Shown here: positions 26,613 through 37,000 of the stretch, one piece after another | How the letters are laid out: every line of letters starts with the position of its first letter | Position numbering within the stretch: position 1 is the first letter of the stretch | From: Fimbriimonadales bacterium | GTDB lineage: Bacteria; Armatimonadota; Fimbriimonadia; Fimbriimonadales; GBS-DC | NCBI GenBank assembly: GCA_025998675.1 | Contig: AP024673.1 | Coordinates: 1,763,221-1,827,220, forward strand | Length of the DNA: 64,000 nucleotides | Direction: 5' to 3' | Position numbers and translations under genes: made by a program | Notes under the pieces: model-generated | Told to the model about the DNA's origin: nothing | The model's input: the letters and a program-made list of their open reading frames with translations, nothing else | Databases searched by the model: none

Positions 26613-27446
26613 ATGCAAAGGAGATTCGTCTCTTGGGGATTAATGCTGCTGAGCGCGCTGGGGAGCGTCTCCCTGATGCGCGCGATTGCCGACAATTTCG
26701 ACCCTGCGGAAAAACGCTGCGCCCAGAACCTCTATCGGTTGGGGCGGGCGGCGCTGATGTATAGTCAGGACTACGACGAGCAGTTCCCGATGGCTTACGA
26801 GCGGTTTGCCAACACGCAGCCGTGGGGCTGGGACGCCCCCGTCGCCGTGCCGCGCAACTGGCAGACGGGCAGCCCGCACGGGGGCTGGACATGGGCGAAC
26901 GCGCTCCAACCGTACCTGTGGGGCAACAAGCAGTCGTATGCGTTCCTCAGCTGCCCCTCGACCCTGCCGTACAAACTGCCCGGCGCCGACTACAGCCAGC
27001 GCGTACAGTCGCCCGTGCCCGTGAGCTACACCTACAACGGCTACCTGCACAACTACTTCGAGGCGGGCGTGGACGACCCCAGCACGCTGCCGCTGTTCTG
27101 GGAGGGGCTGGGGCGCGAACACTGGCTGGGCTTCGCGCCTGTGAACCCGATTTTGCGCTGCGACCGCGCCGACCAGCCGTGCCGATTCACGCCGTGTACG
27201 AACCCCAGCACACACTATCCACGCGGCGAAGTGCGCCTGCCCCAGCAGTCTGTCTGGATTCACAAGAGCGGGATGCACTTCATCACGATGGAACTCAAGC
27301 TTCAAGTCCGACGGCTGGGCGCGCGGATTGCGCCCAACAGCACCGACCCGCGAATAGACCCGTTCGACGGCTACAACACGCAGGGTATCCCCAGCGTCGC
27401 CCGAACCGACGCCTGTGGCTACCTGCCGCTGTTTGCGCCGCGCTAA
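26613..27446 (+). CDS. DUF1559-like secreted protein (pseudopilin relative)
   Basis: The 277-residue product has an N-terminal hydrophobic segment (FVSWGLMLLSALGSVSLM) and then CAQNLYRLGRAALMYSQDYDEQFP, the block that follows the pilin helix in DUF1559/H-X9-DG proteins. The classical [10 protein letters not shown] prepilin cleavage site is missing, so it may be a signal-anchored variant. Several Cys pairs suggest disulfides outside the cytoplasm. A TATAAT box (26590-26595) and GGAGG precede the ATG. It is 13 bases ahead of the dockerin-tailed gene, probably one operon. Confidence 0.7.
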   Translation: MQRRFVSWGLMLLSALGSVSLMRAIADNFDPAEKRCAQNLYRLGRAALMYSQDYDEQFPMAYERFANTQPWGWDAPVAVPRNWQTGSPHGGWTWANALQPYLWGNKQSYAFLSCPSTLPYKLPGADYSQRVQSPVPVSYTYNGYLHNYFEAGVDDPSTLPLFWEGLGREHWLGFAPVNPILRCDRADQPCRFTPCTNPSTHYPRGEVRLPQQSVWIHKSGMHFITMELKLQVRRLGARIAPNSTDPRIDPFDGYNTQGIPSVARTDACGYLPLFAPR

Positions 27447-27459
27447 GGAGGAAACGACC

Positions 27460-28902
27460 ATGCGAACAACGATTGCATGCGGAATTGCACTGAGCGTGCT
27501 GGCGCTGGCTTCGGCGCAGGTGCGCGAAGTGTGGCGCTATGTGTATACGCCGCCGCAGAACGACTTTGCGGCGCAGATGACGCGCGCGGTGCGCCTATCA
27601 GACGGCGGGCTGATGCTGCTGGGCTGGGTGGAGACGCCGCTGAATGGGCGCGACGCGCTGGCTATCCGCCTGCTGCCCGACGGAACCCAGGCGTGGGTCT
27701 ACCAGCTCGACGGCGCGGGCTTCGACGACGCATTTGTGGACGCCGTGGAGCGTGCGAACGAGCTGCGCCTGCTGGGGCAGTTCACAGACGCCGATGGCTA
27801 CCTCTTCGCGCAGGTGCATCACCTCACGCCTGCGGGTCAGCCCAGCGCCGTCTTCACGCTTGCCCGCACCCCGAACGCACACCTGCGCCCGCTGCGGTTT
27901 TTGTACTTTGACGGGCTCTTCGTCGCCGCTGAAGAAGTCGCCTCAGGCGTCAGCCGCGCCATCTTCTACGAGGACAACTTCACCAACTACATTCTGTTCA
28001 ACCGTGTGAACATCCGACCGTGGGGCGTCATTACGAACCAGACGCCTGTATACGACTTCTTATATGGGAGCGTGGCGTCCTCAAACACTGCGATTGATAC
28101 CGCTTATATGGCGGCTGACTCTGCCATCTTCCGGTACTCTGGAGCCGCACGCGGTGTGGACATTCCCGCCGCAGGTGTGAAGAATCCCGTCTTTCCGGAA
28201 GATGTTGTGGGGATTCAATCGGAGGGCGGCTACACGGGCGAAGATGTGGTACTTATCTACCATCTGTATGGTTCGACGCTCTGGGGCTACCGCTACTCGT
28301 ACCTGTGGCACGACGACTACGCCGAGAGCCTTGCAATGGACGTGCAGGAGAATGTGTACCTGCTGGTGAAGACCGTCCTCTGGCGTGGCGATCCGTTCGA
28401 GCGCTACACCTTGCGGCTGGCGCGCTTCTCCAACAACGGCAGACTGCTTTCGGACGCCGAGCTGGTGGACGGGGGGCAGCCCTCCCTATCGGGAATAGTA
28501 CGCGTGAACCCTGCAGGGCAGCGGTATGTCGCCGTGTCGGGTGCATTTCATCCCGCAAGATTCCTGATGCGGGTGAACGCCAGCGGACAGCCTCTGTGGC
28601 GGTTCCCGATAACAATCGAGCCAGAGGCGCTGTTTGCTGAGCCAGACGGCAGCCTGCTCGTCGCAGGCACGCTGACCACTGAAGTGGACTACTACAATCG
28701 CTTCCAGCAGATGGCGGCAGTCAAGTACGCGCCCAGCGGCGACATTGACGGCAACGGCTGCGTGGACGACGCCGACCTGCTGCAGGCGCTATTCGTCTTT
28801 GGGCAGCAGGGCGCGGACCTCGCCGCCGACCTCAACGGCGACGGCGTCGTCGACGACGCCGACCTGCTGCAGGTGCTGTTCGCCTTCGGGCAGGGATGCT
28901 GA
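27460..28902 (+). CDS. Secreted beta-propeller-like protein with dockerin-like tail
   Basis: A 480-residue protein with signal peptide (IACGIALSVLALASA). It has a repetitive body rich in GGLMLLGWVET-like strands, as in WD/PQQ-type propeller proteins. The C-terminal pair IDGNGCVDDADLLQALFVFG and LNGDGVVDDADLLQVLFAFG resembles type I dockerin loops. Cys residues in the tail (GNGC and the final QGC) may pair. AAGGAGG precedes the ATG. Function unknown; the tail is shared with genes at 6253 and 45568. Confidence 0.75.
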   Translation: MRTTIACGIALSVLALASAQVREVWRYVYTPPQNDFAAQMTRAVRLSDGGLMLLGWVETPLNGRDALAIRLLPDGTQAWVYQLDGAGFDDAFVDAVERANELRLLGQFTDADGYLFAQVHHLTPAGQPSAVFTLARTPNAHLRPLRFLYFDGLFVAAEEVASGVSRAIFYEDNFTNYILFNRVNIRPWGVITNQTPVYDFLYGSVASSNTAIDTAYMAADSAIFRYSGAARGVDIPAAGVKNPVFPEDVVGIQSEGGYTGEDVVLIYHLYGSTLWGYRYSYLWHDDYAESLAMDVQENVYLLVKTVLWRGDPFERYTLRLARFSNNGRLLSDAELVDGGQPSLSGIVRVNPAGQRYVAVSGAFHPARFLMRVNASGQPLWRFPITIEPEALFAEPDGSLLVAGTLTTEVDYYNRFQQMAAVKYAPSGDIDGNGCVDDADLLQALFVFGQQGADLAADLNGDGVVDDADLLQVLFAFGQGC

Positions 28903-29344
28903 ATCCCATGCGTCGGTACGGGCGCGGCAATCGCGCCCGTACTGCTGCATACTAAAAGCGCCGATGCAATCAGTTTTCAGCAGTCGCGCTATCCGCGCAT
29001 GGAGTGCCAAAGCGCAGCTTACACCAAATGCGCCGTCAGAGTTCGTTAATTACCGACGCCTGTAGCCCTCACCCCCTTTGTCCCCCTCTCCCAAGGGGTT
29101 GGGAGAGGGGGATAGCGCGTCGCGCAAGGCTTGCGCGGCTCCCCTCTCCCGCGCGGCGGGAGAGGGGCTGGGGGTGAGGGCAACAAAGCGTTCCTGTGTT
29201 GCTGCCCGCGCAGGATAATTACGAACTCTGACGCGCCGATTGGCATAACGTAAAGACACTTCACACACCCTGCATCGTACCAGCTGTGAATCTCAGCAGG
29301 ATATCCGACCCACGAATTATGGAATAACGCCGTCGGGGATTGGT
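28903..29344. other. Intergenic region holding repeat copy B
   Basis: No gene is evident. Most of it is the 230-bp element described separately. Outside it, 28913-28945 has a weak CGGGCGCGGCAATCGCGCCCG hairpin that could terminate the dockerin gene transcript. Confidence 0.5.
29019..29248. repeat. Dispersed inverted-end element, copy B (about 230 bp)
   Basis: The ends ACACCAAATGCGCCGTCAGA and the matching right end to ATTGGCAT are inverted. The core holds CCCTCACCCCCTTTGTCCCC and its complement GGGGGTGAGGG, with an additional nested hairpin (CCCAAGGGGTTGGGAGAGG). It is longer than copy A but built on the same plan. Confidence 0.75.
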
Positions 29345-29821
29345 ATGGCTGGTAAGGCGAAGAAATCCGAAGGCGACGGCGGCGGGGGCGGCAAGGGCAA
29401 AAGCCCCATGCTGATGATGATTGTGGTGCTGGTCGCGGGACTGGCGGGCGGCGTGTTCGCGGGCAAGAACTTCCTTGCGCCCAAAGCGCCCCCACCCCCC
29501 AAACCGCCCACCGTCGGCAAAACGCTCGATCTGGGCGAGTTCATCGTCAATCTGGGCGATGAGAGCTACCTGAAGGCGGGAGTCGCGCTCGGTCTCAAAG
29601 AGGGCATCGACCCCAAAAAGCTGGAGGAAGAGACCGCGCCCCTGCGCGACGCCGCGCTGATGGCGTTCGCAGGCAAGACGCGCTCGCAACTGAACTCGCT
29701 GGAGGGCAAACACAAAGTCAAAGAGGAAATCCGCGAGCGCGTGAACGAGGTGCTGGAACACAAAACGCACGAGAAAGAGAGCGTGCTGGAAGTCTACTTC
29801 ACCGCGTTCACGACGCAGTAG
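29345..29821 (+). CDS. fliL: FliL-like protein
   Basis: The 158-residue protein has a short Gly/Lys-rich cytoplasmic head, one membrane helix (LMMIVVLVAGLAGGVFA), a Pro-rich linker and a FliL domain: LGEFIVNLGDESYLKAGVALG and the final KESVLEVYFTAFTTQ strand. FliL surrounds the flagellar stator and aids torque. No other flagellar gene is in the window, so it is either a stray flagellar gene or a FliL-like protein with another task. Confidence 0.75.
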   Translation: MAGKAKKSEGDGGGGGKGKSPMLMMIVVLVAGLAGGVFAGKNFLAPKAPPPPKPPTVGKTLDLGEFIVNLGDESYLKAGVALGLKEGIDPKKLEEETAPLRDAALMAFAGKTRSQLNSLEGKHKVKEEIRERVNEVLEHKTHEKESVLEVYFTAFTTQ

Positions 29822-31125
29822 CGCGCCCGCGCATGAGGTAGGCGACCTCCGCAATCGCCGCCAGCTGGAACGCGGCGACGCCCACCAGCAACGACGCCTG
29901 CACCGACTGCGCGCCCTGCGCACGCGCGAGCCAGACGCCGAGCGCCAGCCCCAGCGCGTTCACCAGCAGGTTGAGCGCCATGCCCCAGTAGACGGCGGCG
30001 GGCTGCTTCTGATGGATACGCACGCCGCGCAGGGTGGATCCATACGCTGTGAGCGCGGGCAACAGCAAACACGCCTGAAAGCCGAACACCGCGGGCAACG
30101 CCAGCTCCGCCCGCAGCGCCAGCAGTCGCTCGGTGAATAGCCCTGCCAGCGGCGTGAACGCCAGCAGCGCAAGCGCGAGCGTCGTGCCCAGCGCAACCTG
30201 ATGCGTGAACGCGAACAGCGCGCTTGTCGGAACGCCCTGTTGCAGCACGGCGACGCTCGGCCTCCTGCAGCGCGAAGCCCCAACTGCGCAACGCCAGCAG
30301 CGAGCCGAACACCACCTGCCACGAGGCGATTGCCAGCTCAGGCTGGGGCAACCGCGCCAGCGCCGCAGCGGTCAACGGATGCACCAGCAAGCGTCAAGCA
30401 GCGTCGTGCCCGCCAGCGGCAGGTGGAACTTCCAGATGGCGCGTTGAGTGAGCAGCGCGCCTCCCTCAGTGTGGCTCAGCACGCGCTCGCGCAGAATCGG
30501 CAGCGCGAACAGCGTCGCCACGAGCGCCTCCACGATGCACCCCCGCCATCACCATGCACGCGCCCACCACCGCGCCGGGCAACCCGTTCCACCAGAGTAG
30601 CCCCACACCCACCGCACGATGCTGTGCCAGCCGTATCGCCGTGCCCCAAGCTCACGAACCGCGCCCCGCCATAGCGCACCAGCACGCCCTGCAGAAACCG
30701 TCGCCAGCCAATCGCCGCCGTCCATAAGCAACATCACCTGCATCGCGACGCGCCCCGCCTCCGCCACCCGTTCGGCAACCCCAATACGTGCAGCGCAATC
30801 ATGTCATACAGAGCGGGTGAAGGCAATCAGGCGGTCAGCAGCGTGAGGCTCGACCATCAGCGTCAACACGAAGCGCAGCACCGCGATAAAACGACTCCCG
30901 CCCCTGCACCAGCGCAATCGCCGTCGCCAACAGCATAATCACGGGGCTTTCAATCAGCAGCGACAGCCCCAGCGCCACGCCGAACCCCGCTATCTGAATC
31001 GAAGGGTCTGAAAACCGCGCCAGCACCGCGTTCGTGGTGGGCGATTCCAGCATCATCAGGGTAAAACTCAACGCCAACGGAAACCAGACAGCAAAAATAG
31101 TGCGCTGGAGAACGCTCGCTTTCAT
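29808..31125 (-). pseudogene. Frameshifted polytopic membrane protein (MOP/ANKH-like flippase?)
   Basis: Starting at ATG 31125 the frame encodes membrane helices (FAVWFPLALSFTLMMLESP; LLIESPVIMLLATAIALVQG), then breaks. Continuing in alternating frames gives IAVLRFVLTLMV, RFLQGVLVRYG, LPGAVVGAC and, in an intact stretch 30248-29808, QACLLLPALTAYGSTLRGVR and QASLLVGVAAFQLAAIAEV. The pieces look like one multidrug/oligosaccharide-lipid/polysaccharide exporter-type protein, possibly of the ANKH branch. Several single-base indels separate them, for example an extra T near 30885. Whether these are real or consensus errors is discussed in the findings. Confidence 0.55.
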
Positions 31126-31145
31126 ACGCGCAGAATAGGATACCT

Positions 31146-32882
31146 CTAAGGCACCCCTTCCTGCTTGTACGCGGGGCGTGGAAAGCGTATCTTTATCGGC
31201 TGTCGGAACGGGGAATGCGCCAGCAGCATCTCCCCTTTCTCCAATCGCGTGAGGCTCATGCGGACATCGGCATCCAGCATGCGATACGCGGCGTCGGAGA
31301 GTTCCGTAGAGCCTGTGCGCCCGAATACATGGGTCGCGCAGTTGCCCACCACGCGCGGGTGAACCGCACTGCGAAACTGCTCAGCGCCAAACAGCACCAC
31401 GCCCAGCGACCGCCCGCGCTCCGCAATATCGAGAACCTGCTCTATAATCGGCGAGGCGCTCTCGCGAGGAGGAGCGTACTTATTCAGCTCGTCGACAAAG
31501 ATAATCACCTTCTCAGGAATCGTATCGCCAATCTCGGTTTCATCTGATTCGGCGTAGAGTGCGTAGATAGTGCGGAGAATATCGCCAAACACCAAGGTCT
31601 GCTCATCGTCGGTAAGCTTGGCGATGTCGACCACCACCACCTCACCGCCTCTGATTTTGGCAACCTCTTCCGACAGATTCACGGCGTTGCGGCTGCGCTG
31701 CTCCACAAAGATGCCCGATTGCCGCGTCTTCACGATGCGTCGCAGGAGGCGACGAAAACGCCCCACTGAAACGGCTCGAACATCTCCGATTTGCTGCGGT
31801 TGCCCGTTCTTAACCAGAGGCTCGCCGTTGAGAAGGTTATTCCATGTTGTTGCACGTTTGCCCATTTTCCCGATGGGTTGCCATGCTGGACACCGCCTAA
31901 GCCCTCGCGAATTTCGCCTATCAGCGAACCGATTGTATCGTGGGGGTCAGGGATTTGCGACATCAGCAGGTCGAGTTTGTCATAAGTATCTTGCAGGGAA
32001 TAGGCGTACATCCGCCAGTTCTGATTGGGAATGCTGAAACTGTTGGGCTTGCCATCACGGTCGGAGTGCTTCCCCCAAGGCAATAGGTAGCGCACCTCAG
32101 GGAAGGGTTCCGCCGTGCAGCCCCATCACTTCCCACATTTGGCGTGTCTCTGCATCGAGGTGTCGCCCGGCTCGTCGATGTGGAGCAAGTCGCCATGTTT
32201 GACATTCAACAGGATAACGGCTATCTTATCGCGGTCGGGGGCGGTCTGCAGGAGCGACTGGATTAAAAACATCGCATACGAGGTCTTGGTCGCCAGCCCA
32301 CTGATGCCCGAGATGTTCAGATGCGCGCCCTTCGGGTCCGAGCAGGTAGCGACGGTCTAAGTACACCACCGCCTGCTCGCCGTTGGACATTTGGATTATG
32401 CCTGCGGGCCACGCGGTGCCCCTCAGGGATGCTGTCGATGCCCAACGCGCGGTGGATCCCTGCAGCGATCGGCGAATCGCACAGGGGAGTCGTTCGGCGC
32501 GGGCATGTAGATGTCCTCGCTGTTGGAAAGCACCACCGCGCGTGCGACCGTTGTCCCCTGACGCGGCGTGTTCGCCTCGACATCCACCGAGCCAAAGTCG
32601 TTGGCAATAAAGTTCGATAGGTGCGACGCGGCGTCGGTGCTATGCTCCAGCGTAATCACGATGCCGTAAGTCTGACTCCTGCGATCGCGTGTTGCGCTAA
32701 CTTGATCGGTCTCCACGATGTCAAACGGGTTCACAATCACGCTCGGCTCCAGCCAGAAATAGAACTGCTCGGAACTGCTCGGCTGGTTCGCCGTCGCCGA
32801 GACGCGCCCGATAGTCTTTTCCTGTGTCGGCTGCGTTCCGTTCGTCGAGAGCGGCTGTTGTCTGAATCGCTTGCGGTTCCAT
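31146..32882 (-). pseudogene. herA: HerA-like ATPase/translocase, multiply frameshifted
   Basis: The gene starts at ATG 32882, three bases after the nurA stop. Following the protein across frames gives TIGRVSATANQPSSSEQF, FWLEPSVIVNPFDIVET, GISGLATKTSYAMFLIQSLL (Walker A variant), ILLNVKHGDLLHID, VIIFVDELNKYAP (Walker B) and FGAEQFRSAVHPRVVGNCAT (arginine-finger region). That order is HerA. About seven single-base changes break it, mostly extra bases in short homopolymers (near 32820, 32471, 32406, 32329, 32095) plus missing bases near 32155 and 31835. HerA pumps DNA to NurA nuclease in DNA repair or defence complexes. Confidence 0.78.
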
Positions 32883-32885
32883 AGT

Positions 32886-34023
32886 TCACCTCCATCGAAG
32901 CGCTTGCCGTATCACTTCACGGCTCAAGAGATGATTTTGCACATAGCGTTCGGCGAGGAAAATCGGGTAGAGGTGGGCGTGCCAGCGCTCGGTCTACACC
33001 GTGCGGGGTCGCGTTGCGCTCCGCTATCAGCGCACCCGAGAGTTGGTCTATAAGTGCCGAATCCACTGGCTTCTTGGAAGGGTTGATCAGCTCCACTTTA
33101 ATCACGCCCATCAGGGGGTAGTCTATCTGTCCCTTGGGGGCGCAGGCGCATGATACCAGAACAGCTACCTTGCCCTCGCGTGCGCCGAATACGGTCGTGC
33201 GATGCCATGTGTCCAGCTTCGCCAGCAGGCGGTGCAGCGCTGTACCGTTCCTGCTGCGCGCACGGCGACCAACGGCGAATTGGGGATCCTTGCGGAAGTT
33301 TTTCGCCACACCAATCAGCCGCGTGGATTTCGGATCATTCGCGCTCATACTCGACTCAGCAACGTTGGCGAACATTGCAGCGAGCCGTCCACTACGAGCC
33401 ATTCGTCGCTGTTCAGGGCTGTCAATCGCTCCTGCGCCAACTGTACCTCCAACTCGTGCATTTTGTAGCGCACCTTGTTTTGCGCCAGCAGGCGCAAGTC
33501 GGGCGTGCGGCTCTGGGTCAGCTCGTCCGTTTCTTGCAAGATTGACCACCTCTACACCCTTGGCGTGCGCGGTTTGCAGTAGGGTCTCCTGGACTCCTTC
33601 CGAAACAGCGTCCATTGCCAGCAAGAGATAGGGTTTTACCTCTCTTCGCACGGGCTTGACGCTGCCGTCATCGTTCCGTTCGATTTGGCACGCGCCAATC
33701 TGGGCGAACAGCACAGGCGTTTCGCGGTCATGCTCCAGCAGGTTGCCCAAAAAGTAGCTGCGATAGGAGCCGTCCTGAAAATAGCGGTACAGATGCCATT
33801 GGGTGCGTGGAATCGGCTGCAGGGGGCGACACAGGTCTTTTGCGTTTGTTTCCCAGTTCGCTTCGAACAGTTTTTCGTTGCCCCCCAAGATTTGCTCCAC
33901 GCGCTCGTCCGCGTCGGGTCGCTCCTCCTCTTGCAGTGCCCCACCAACCGCAGGTAACACATCGACCTGCTTTGCCAGGGCGCGCATCGCTTCTCGCACC
34001 GCCTCAATCGTCGGATTGGTCAT
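32886..34023 (-). pseudogene. nurA: NurA-like nuclease, multiply frameshifted
   Basis: ATG 34023 lies 20 bases inside the upstream methylase gene. The N-terminal part is intact and has FQDGSYRSYFLG, the first metal-binding Asp of NurA. The second Asp motif DEWLVVDGSL is in another frame (33345-33539). Downstream pieces include LRPQGQIDYPLMGVIKVELI and ERWHAHLYPIFLAERYVQ, the normal NurA C-terminus, ending at TGA 32886-32888. The parts are in the correct order, so this is one gene broken by at least six single-base indels. An uninterrupted but chimeric 368-codon frame exists because two shifts cancel. Confidence 0.78.
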
Positions 34024-37000
34024 GGTTCGCCTCCGAATCGCCTGAGAGAATTTGCAACGCTTGCCGCACAGCCTTCAACTCATCTGGGGTCAGCCCCCAC
34101 AACTGCGCGGCGCATTGGTCGATTTCAGCCTCTACCTCGCGCAACTGCCGACGCGCCTGTCTCTGCGACACCCACTGCTGCAGATCCTCAGAAAGCGTTT
34201 CCGTCTGGGATTGTTGGAGCAGAAACTGTTCAATCTCCTGCTCCAACTGAGGGGTGAGTTTCACTTCATCCGCGTCATCCTCCGAGTACGCGTGAATCGC
34301 TTGCGTGCAGCGATGCGCTTCCTGCGACAACTCCGCCAAACGCCGATGCAACGCATTCTGCGGGTCATAACGCGGAATGCGGATGTGTTCAAGGATGTGA
34401 GGGTCTCCGAAACTCTTTCCTCCCTCTTGTGAATAGGCACGTGCAGTAAAGTTGGCACACTGAGAATTGATCAGTGCACAAACATAATGCGCTTCCTCTG
34501 CAGATTGACAATCGACCAAAGTGACGATATGTTGGGGAACTATAACTTTGCCATCTGATTCGCTAACTACGGCAGCGTTCAATTCCGAAGCGATGTTTGG
34601 CCACACCACCTTCCACGGGGCGAAGGTGTAGGTATTGATGTCCATCATCCCATAGAACTCGCGCTCGCGTTTACTGAGTATCTGCTTATATCCGCTGCGT
34701 TGACGCAACTCTTTTTCAAACTGCTTCAGGTAGGCATAGGCTTTGGGATAGTCCACTTGCAGTCGGTCTTCTGGGTAGGCGCGATTGGGCTGGCTGGGGT
34801 CTTGGGGCACGAGTATCCATGCGCTGGGTCGGGCGTGCCAGCGTTGCACATCGCGTCCACGCAACAGGGGATAGAGCAATTCTGGCTCCAGAGGATTCAC
34901 GACCTCTTTCACTTTTCGCTTCGCGCCCTCGGTGAGGTTGCGCATCAGCCACAGCCCATCGGGGCGCTCCATCTGCTTCTCCAGCCAATAGACCGAGTTC
35001 GCCCCACCAGAATTCACTCCTAAATGCGCCTCATAATCAGCGTTGCCCATCACCTTGCGAATGGCTTTCAGGGCATTTTGAGGCACGGTGAGCCACTGGG
35101 AAGTAGGGGCGTTGGGCTGTGCGGGTTCGGCGAACCATGGGTGGCGCGTGGTGGCGTCTTTTACCTCGCCCAGCGTGCTGGTGTAGGTGAATCGTGCGTC
35201 GCGTTTCTTGCGCCACAGCGTGTACGAGACGGGGTAGCGGGTCGGTTGCCCTTTGAGCAGCACCAGCACTGCCGTGCGGTTGCTTGCGCCCTCGAAGGGG
35301 TTCAGGTCTACCATGTCCTCTACAAGCAGCACTTTGAGCGGTGTGCCACCGGGCAGGATGAAGCGTCGGAACCCTGCGCCTGCCGCGGTTTTGAACAGGC
35401 TTTGGGTAATCACGAAGCCGAGTTTGCCATTCGGTTTGAGCAGTTTATCGGCGACGACGAGGGTCATCAGCGCGGAGAAGTCGCCTTTGACCGCGCCCAG
35501 TCGCGCCCCGCCGGACTGTGGCGGAAGTTTATATTGCTCCCAAAGTTTTCGAATCGAGTCGCGATAGTTATCGGGCAAGTGTTCCCAGTTAATCCATGGC
35601 GGGTTGCCCACGATGTAGTCGAACTGCCCGACGGTGAGCGGTGCGAAGTTATTTTTCAGGATGCGCGCCCACAGTCCGTTCAGCCCTCGTTGGTGCAGTT
35701 CGAGCATGCGCTGATAAGTTTCGCGGAGGGGTTCGTAGTCTATACCCGTCGGGGATTGACTGAGCATTTTTGACACCCGCTGGAGGAACGCCTCCGCAGG
35801 CACTTCCGATAAAACACACTCCTCCATCATATCGCACAGGCGGTTGAAATGCGTGGGGGTGCAGAGCGCGGTCGGGATCTGGAACTCCCCGACCGCGGTT
35901 CGGAACAAGTACACGCTGCCCTTGAACATATCCGTACTGAAAGCAGGCATCAGCACCGAGTCGGCTAAGTAGACAGGCACGCTCAGATCGCCTTTGCGGT
36001 ACGGCAGCAGGTCGGCAATCGCCAGCAGGTAGTTCACCCGCGCCGTAAGCACCGCCAAGGGGTTGATGTCGAACCCCACCACATTCCGCGTGATGGCTTC
36101 CAGCAACTCTCCCTCGGAGAGTGCCGGTTGCAGATTGCGTTGCAGTTGCATCAAGCGGCGCAGAATCAGCACTAAAAAGGTGCCCGAGCCGCAGGCGGGG
36201 TCTAAAAAGCGCGTCTGAAGGACTTTTTGGCGCAGAGTGCGCTCGTTGGGCTGTGAGGAATCTGTAAACAGGGTGTTGTCCATTTGCCTCAGGAGCCGTT
36301 CTGCCAGCCAGTCAGGTGTGTAGTATTCGCCCAAGTTGTGGCGCACCTCGCGTGGCAACAGGTAGTGATAAAGTTTTTTGAACAGGTCGCGTGTCTCCTC
36401 AGGCACCAGTGTCAGGGTGGTGGGGTCGTAGTGGCTCAGTTGCTGCAACAGCAGACGAATGCCTCTCTCAATATCGGCGTTCCACGCCCGTAGATACCAT
36501 GAGAAAAAGTCCCCTTCCAATAGGTTTTGGATTCCGATTTGTCGGAACAGGTCGCCCGATTCGATTTTTTGGAGTTCCTCTTGCAGCGCGTCAGAAGGCA
36601 GCGCGGCGAGTTGTTCGTAGCTGTGTACGCCCACTTTGTCCAGCAGGGCACGCATCACGGCTAACCGCGCGATGAGCTTCGCGAGCAGTGCGAAATAGGT
36701 GTGCAGTACAAAGAAAAACTGTTCCGCCTCATAGGCAGATCGGATGTCGAACCCTGCCTTTCGCGCCCATTTTTGCAATTGTTCTAATTTGCCCCCGCCG
36801 AAGGCTTCCGAGTAGTCAATGGCTTCGCTGAACAGGATGCGCCACTGCTCGAACAGCTTGCTCACCAGCGAGTCCGTATCCTGTGTTGCCTGTTGGAGTC
36901 CCGTGTAGAGTGCCTTCAGCGTCTGTTGGGTGCGATACTGTTCGATTCCGAAATCGCGGGCGAGGTTGTCGGCGGTAAGTGCAACGCCCGAAGCCAGCGC

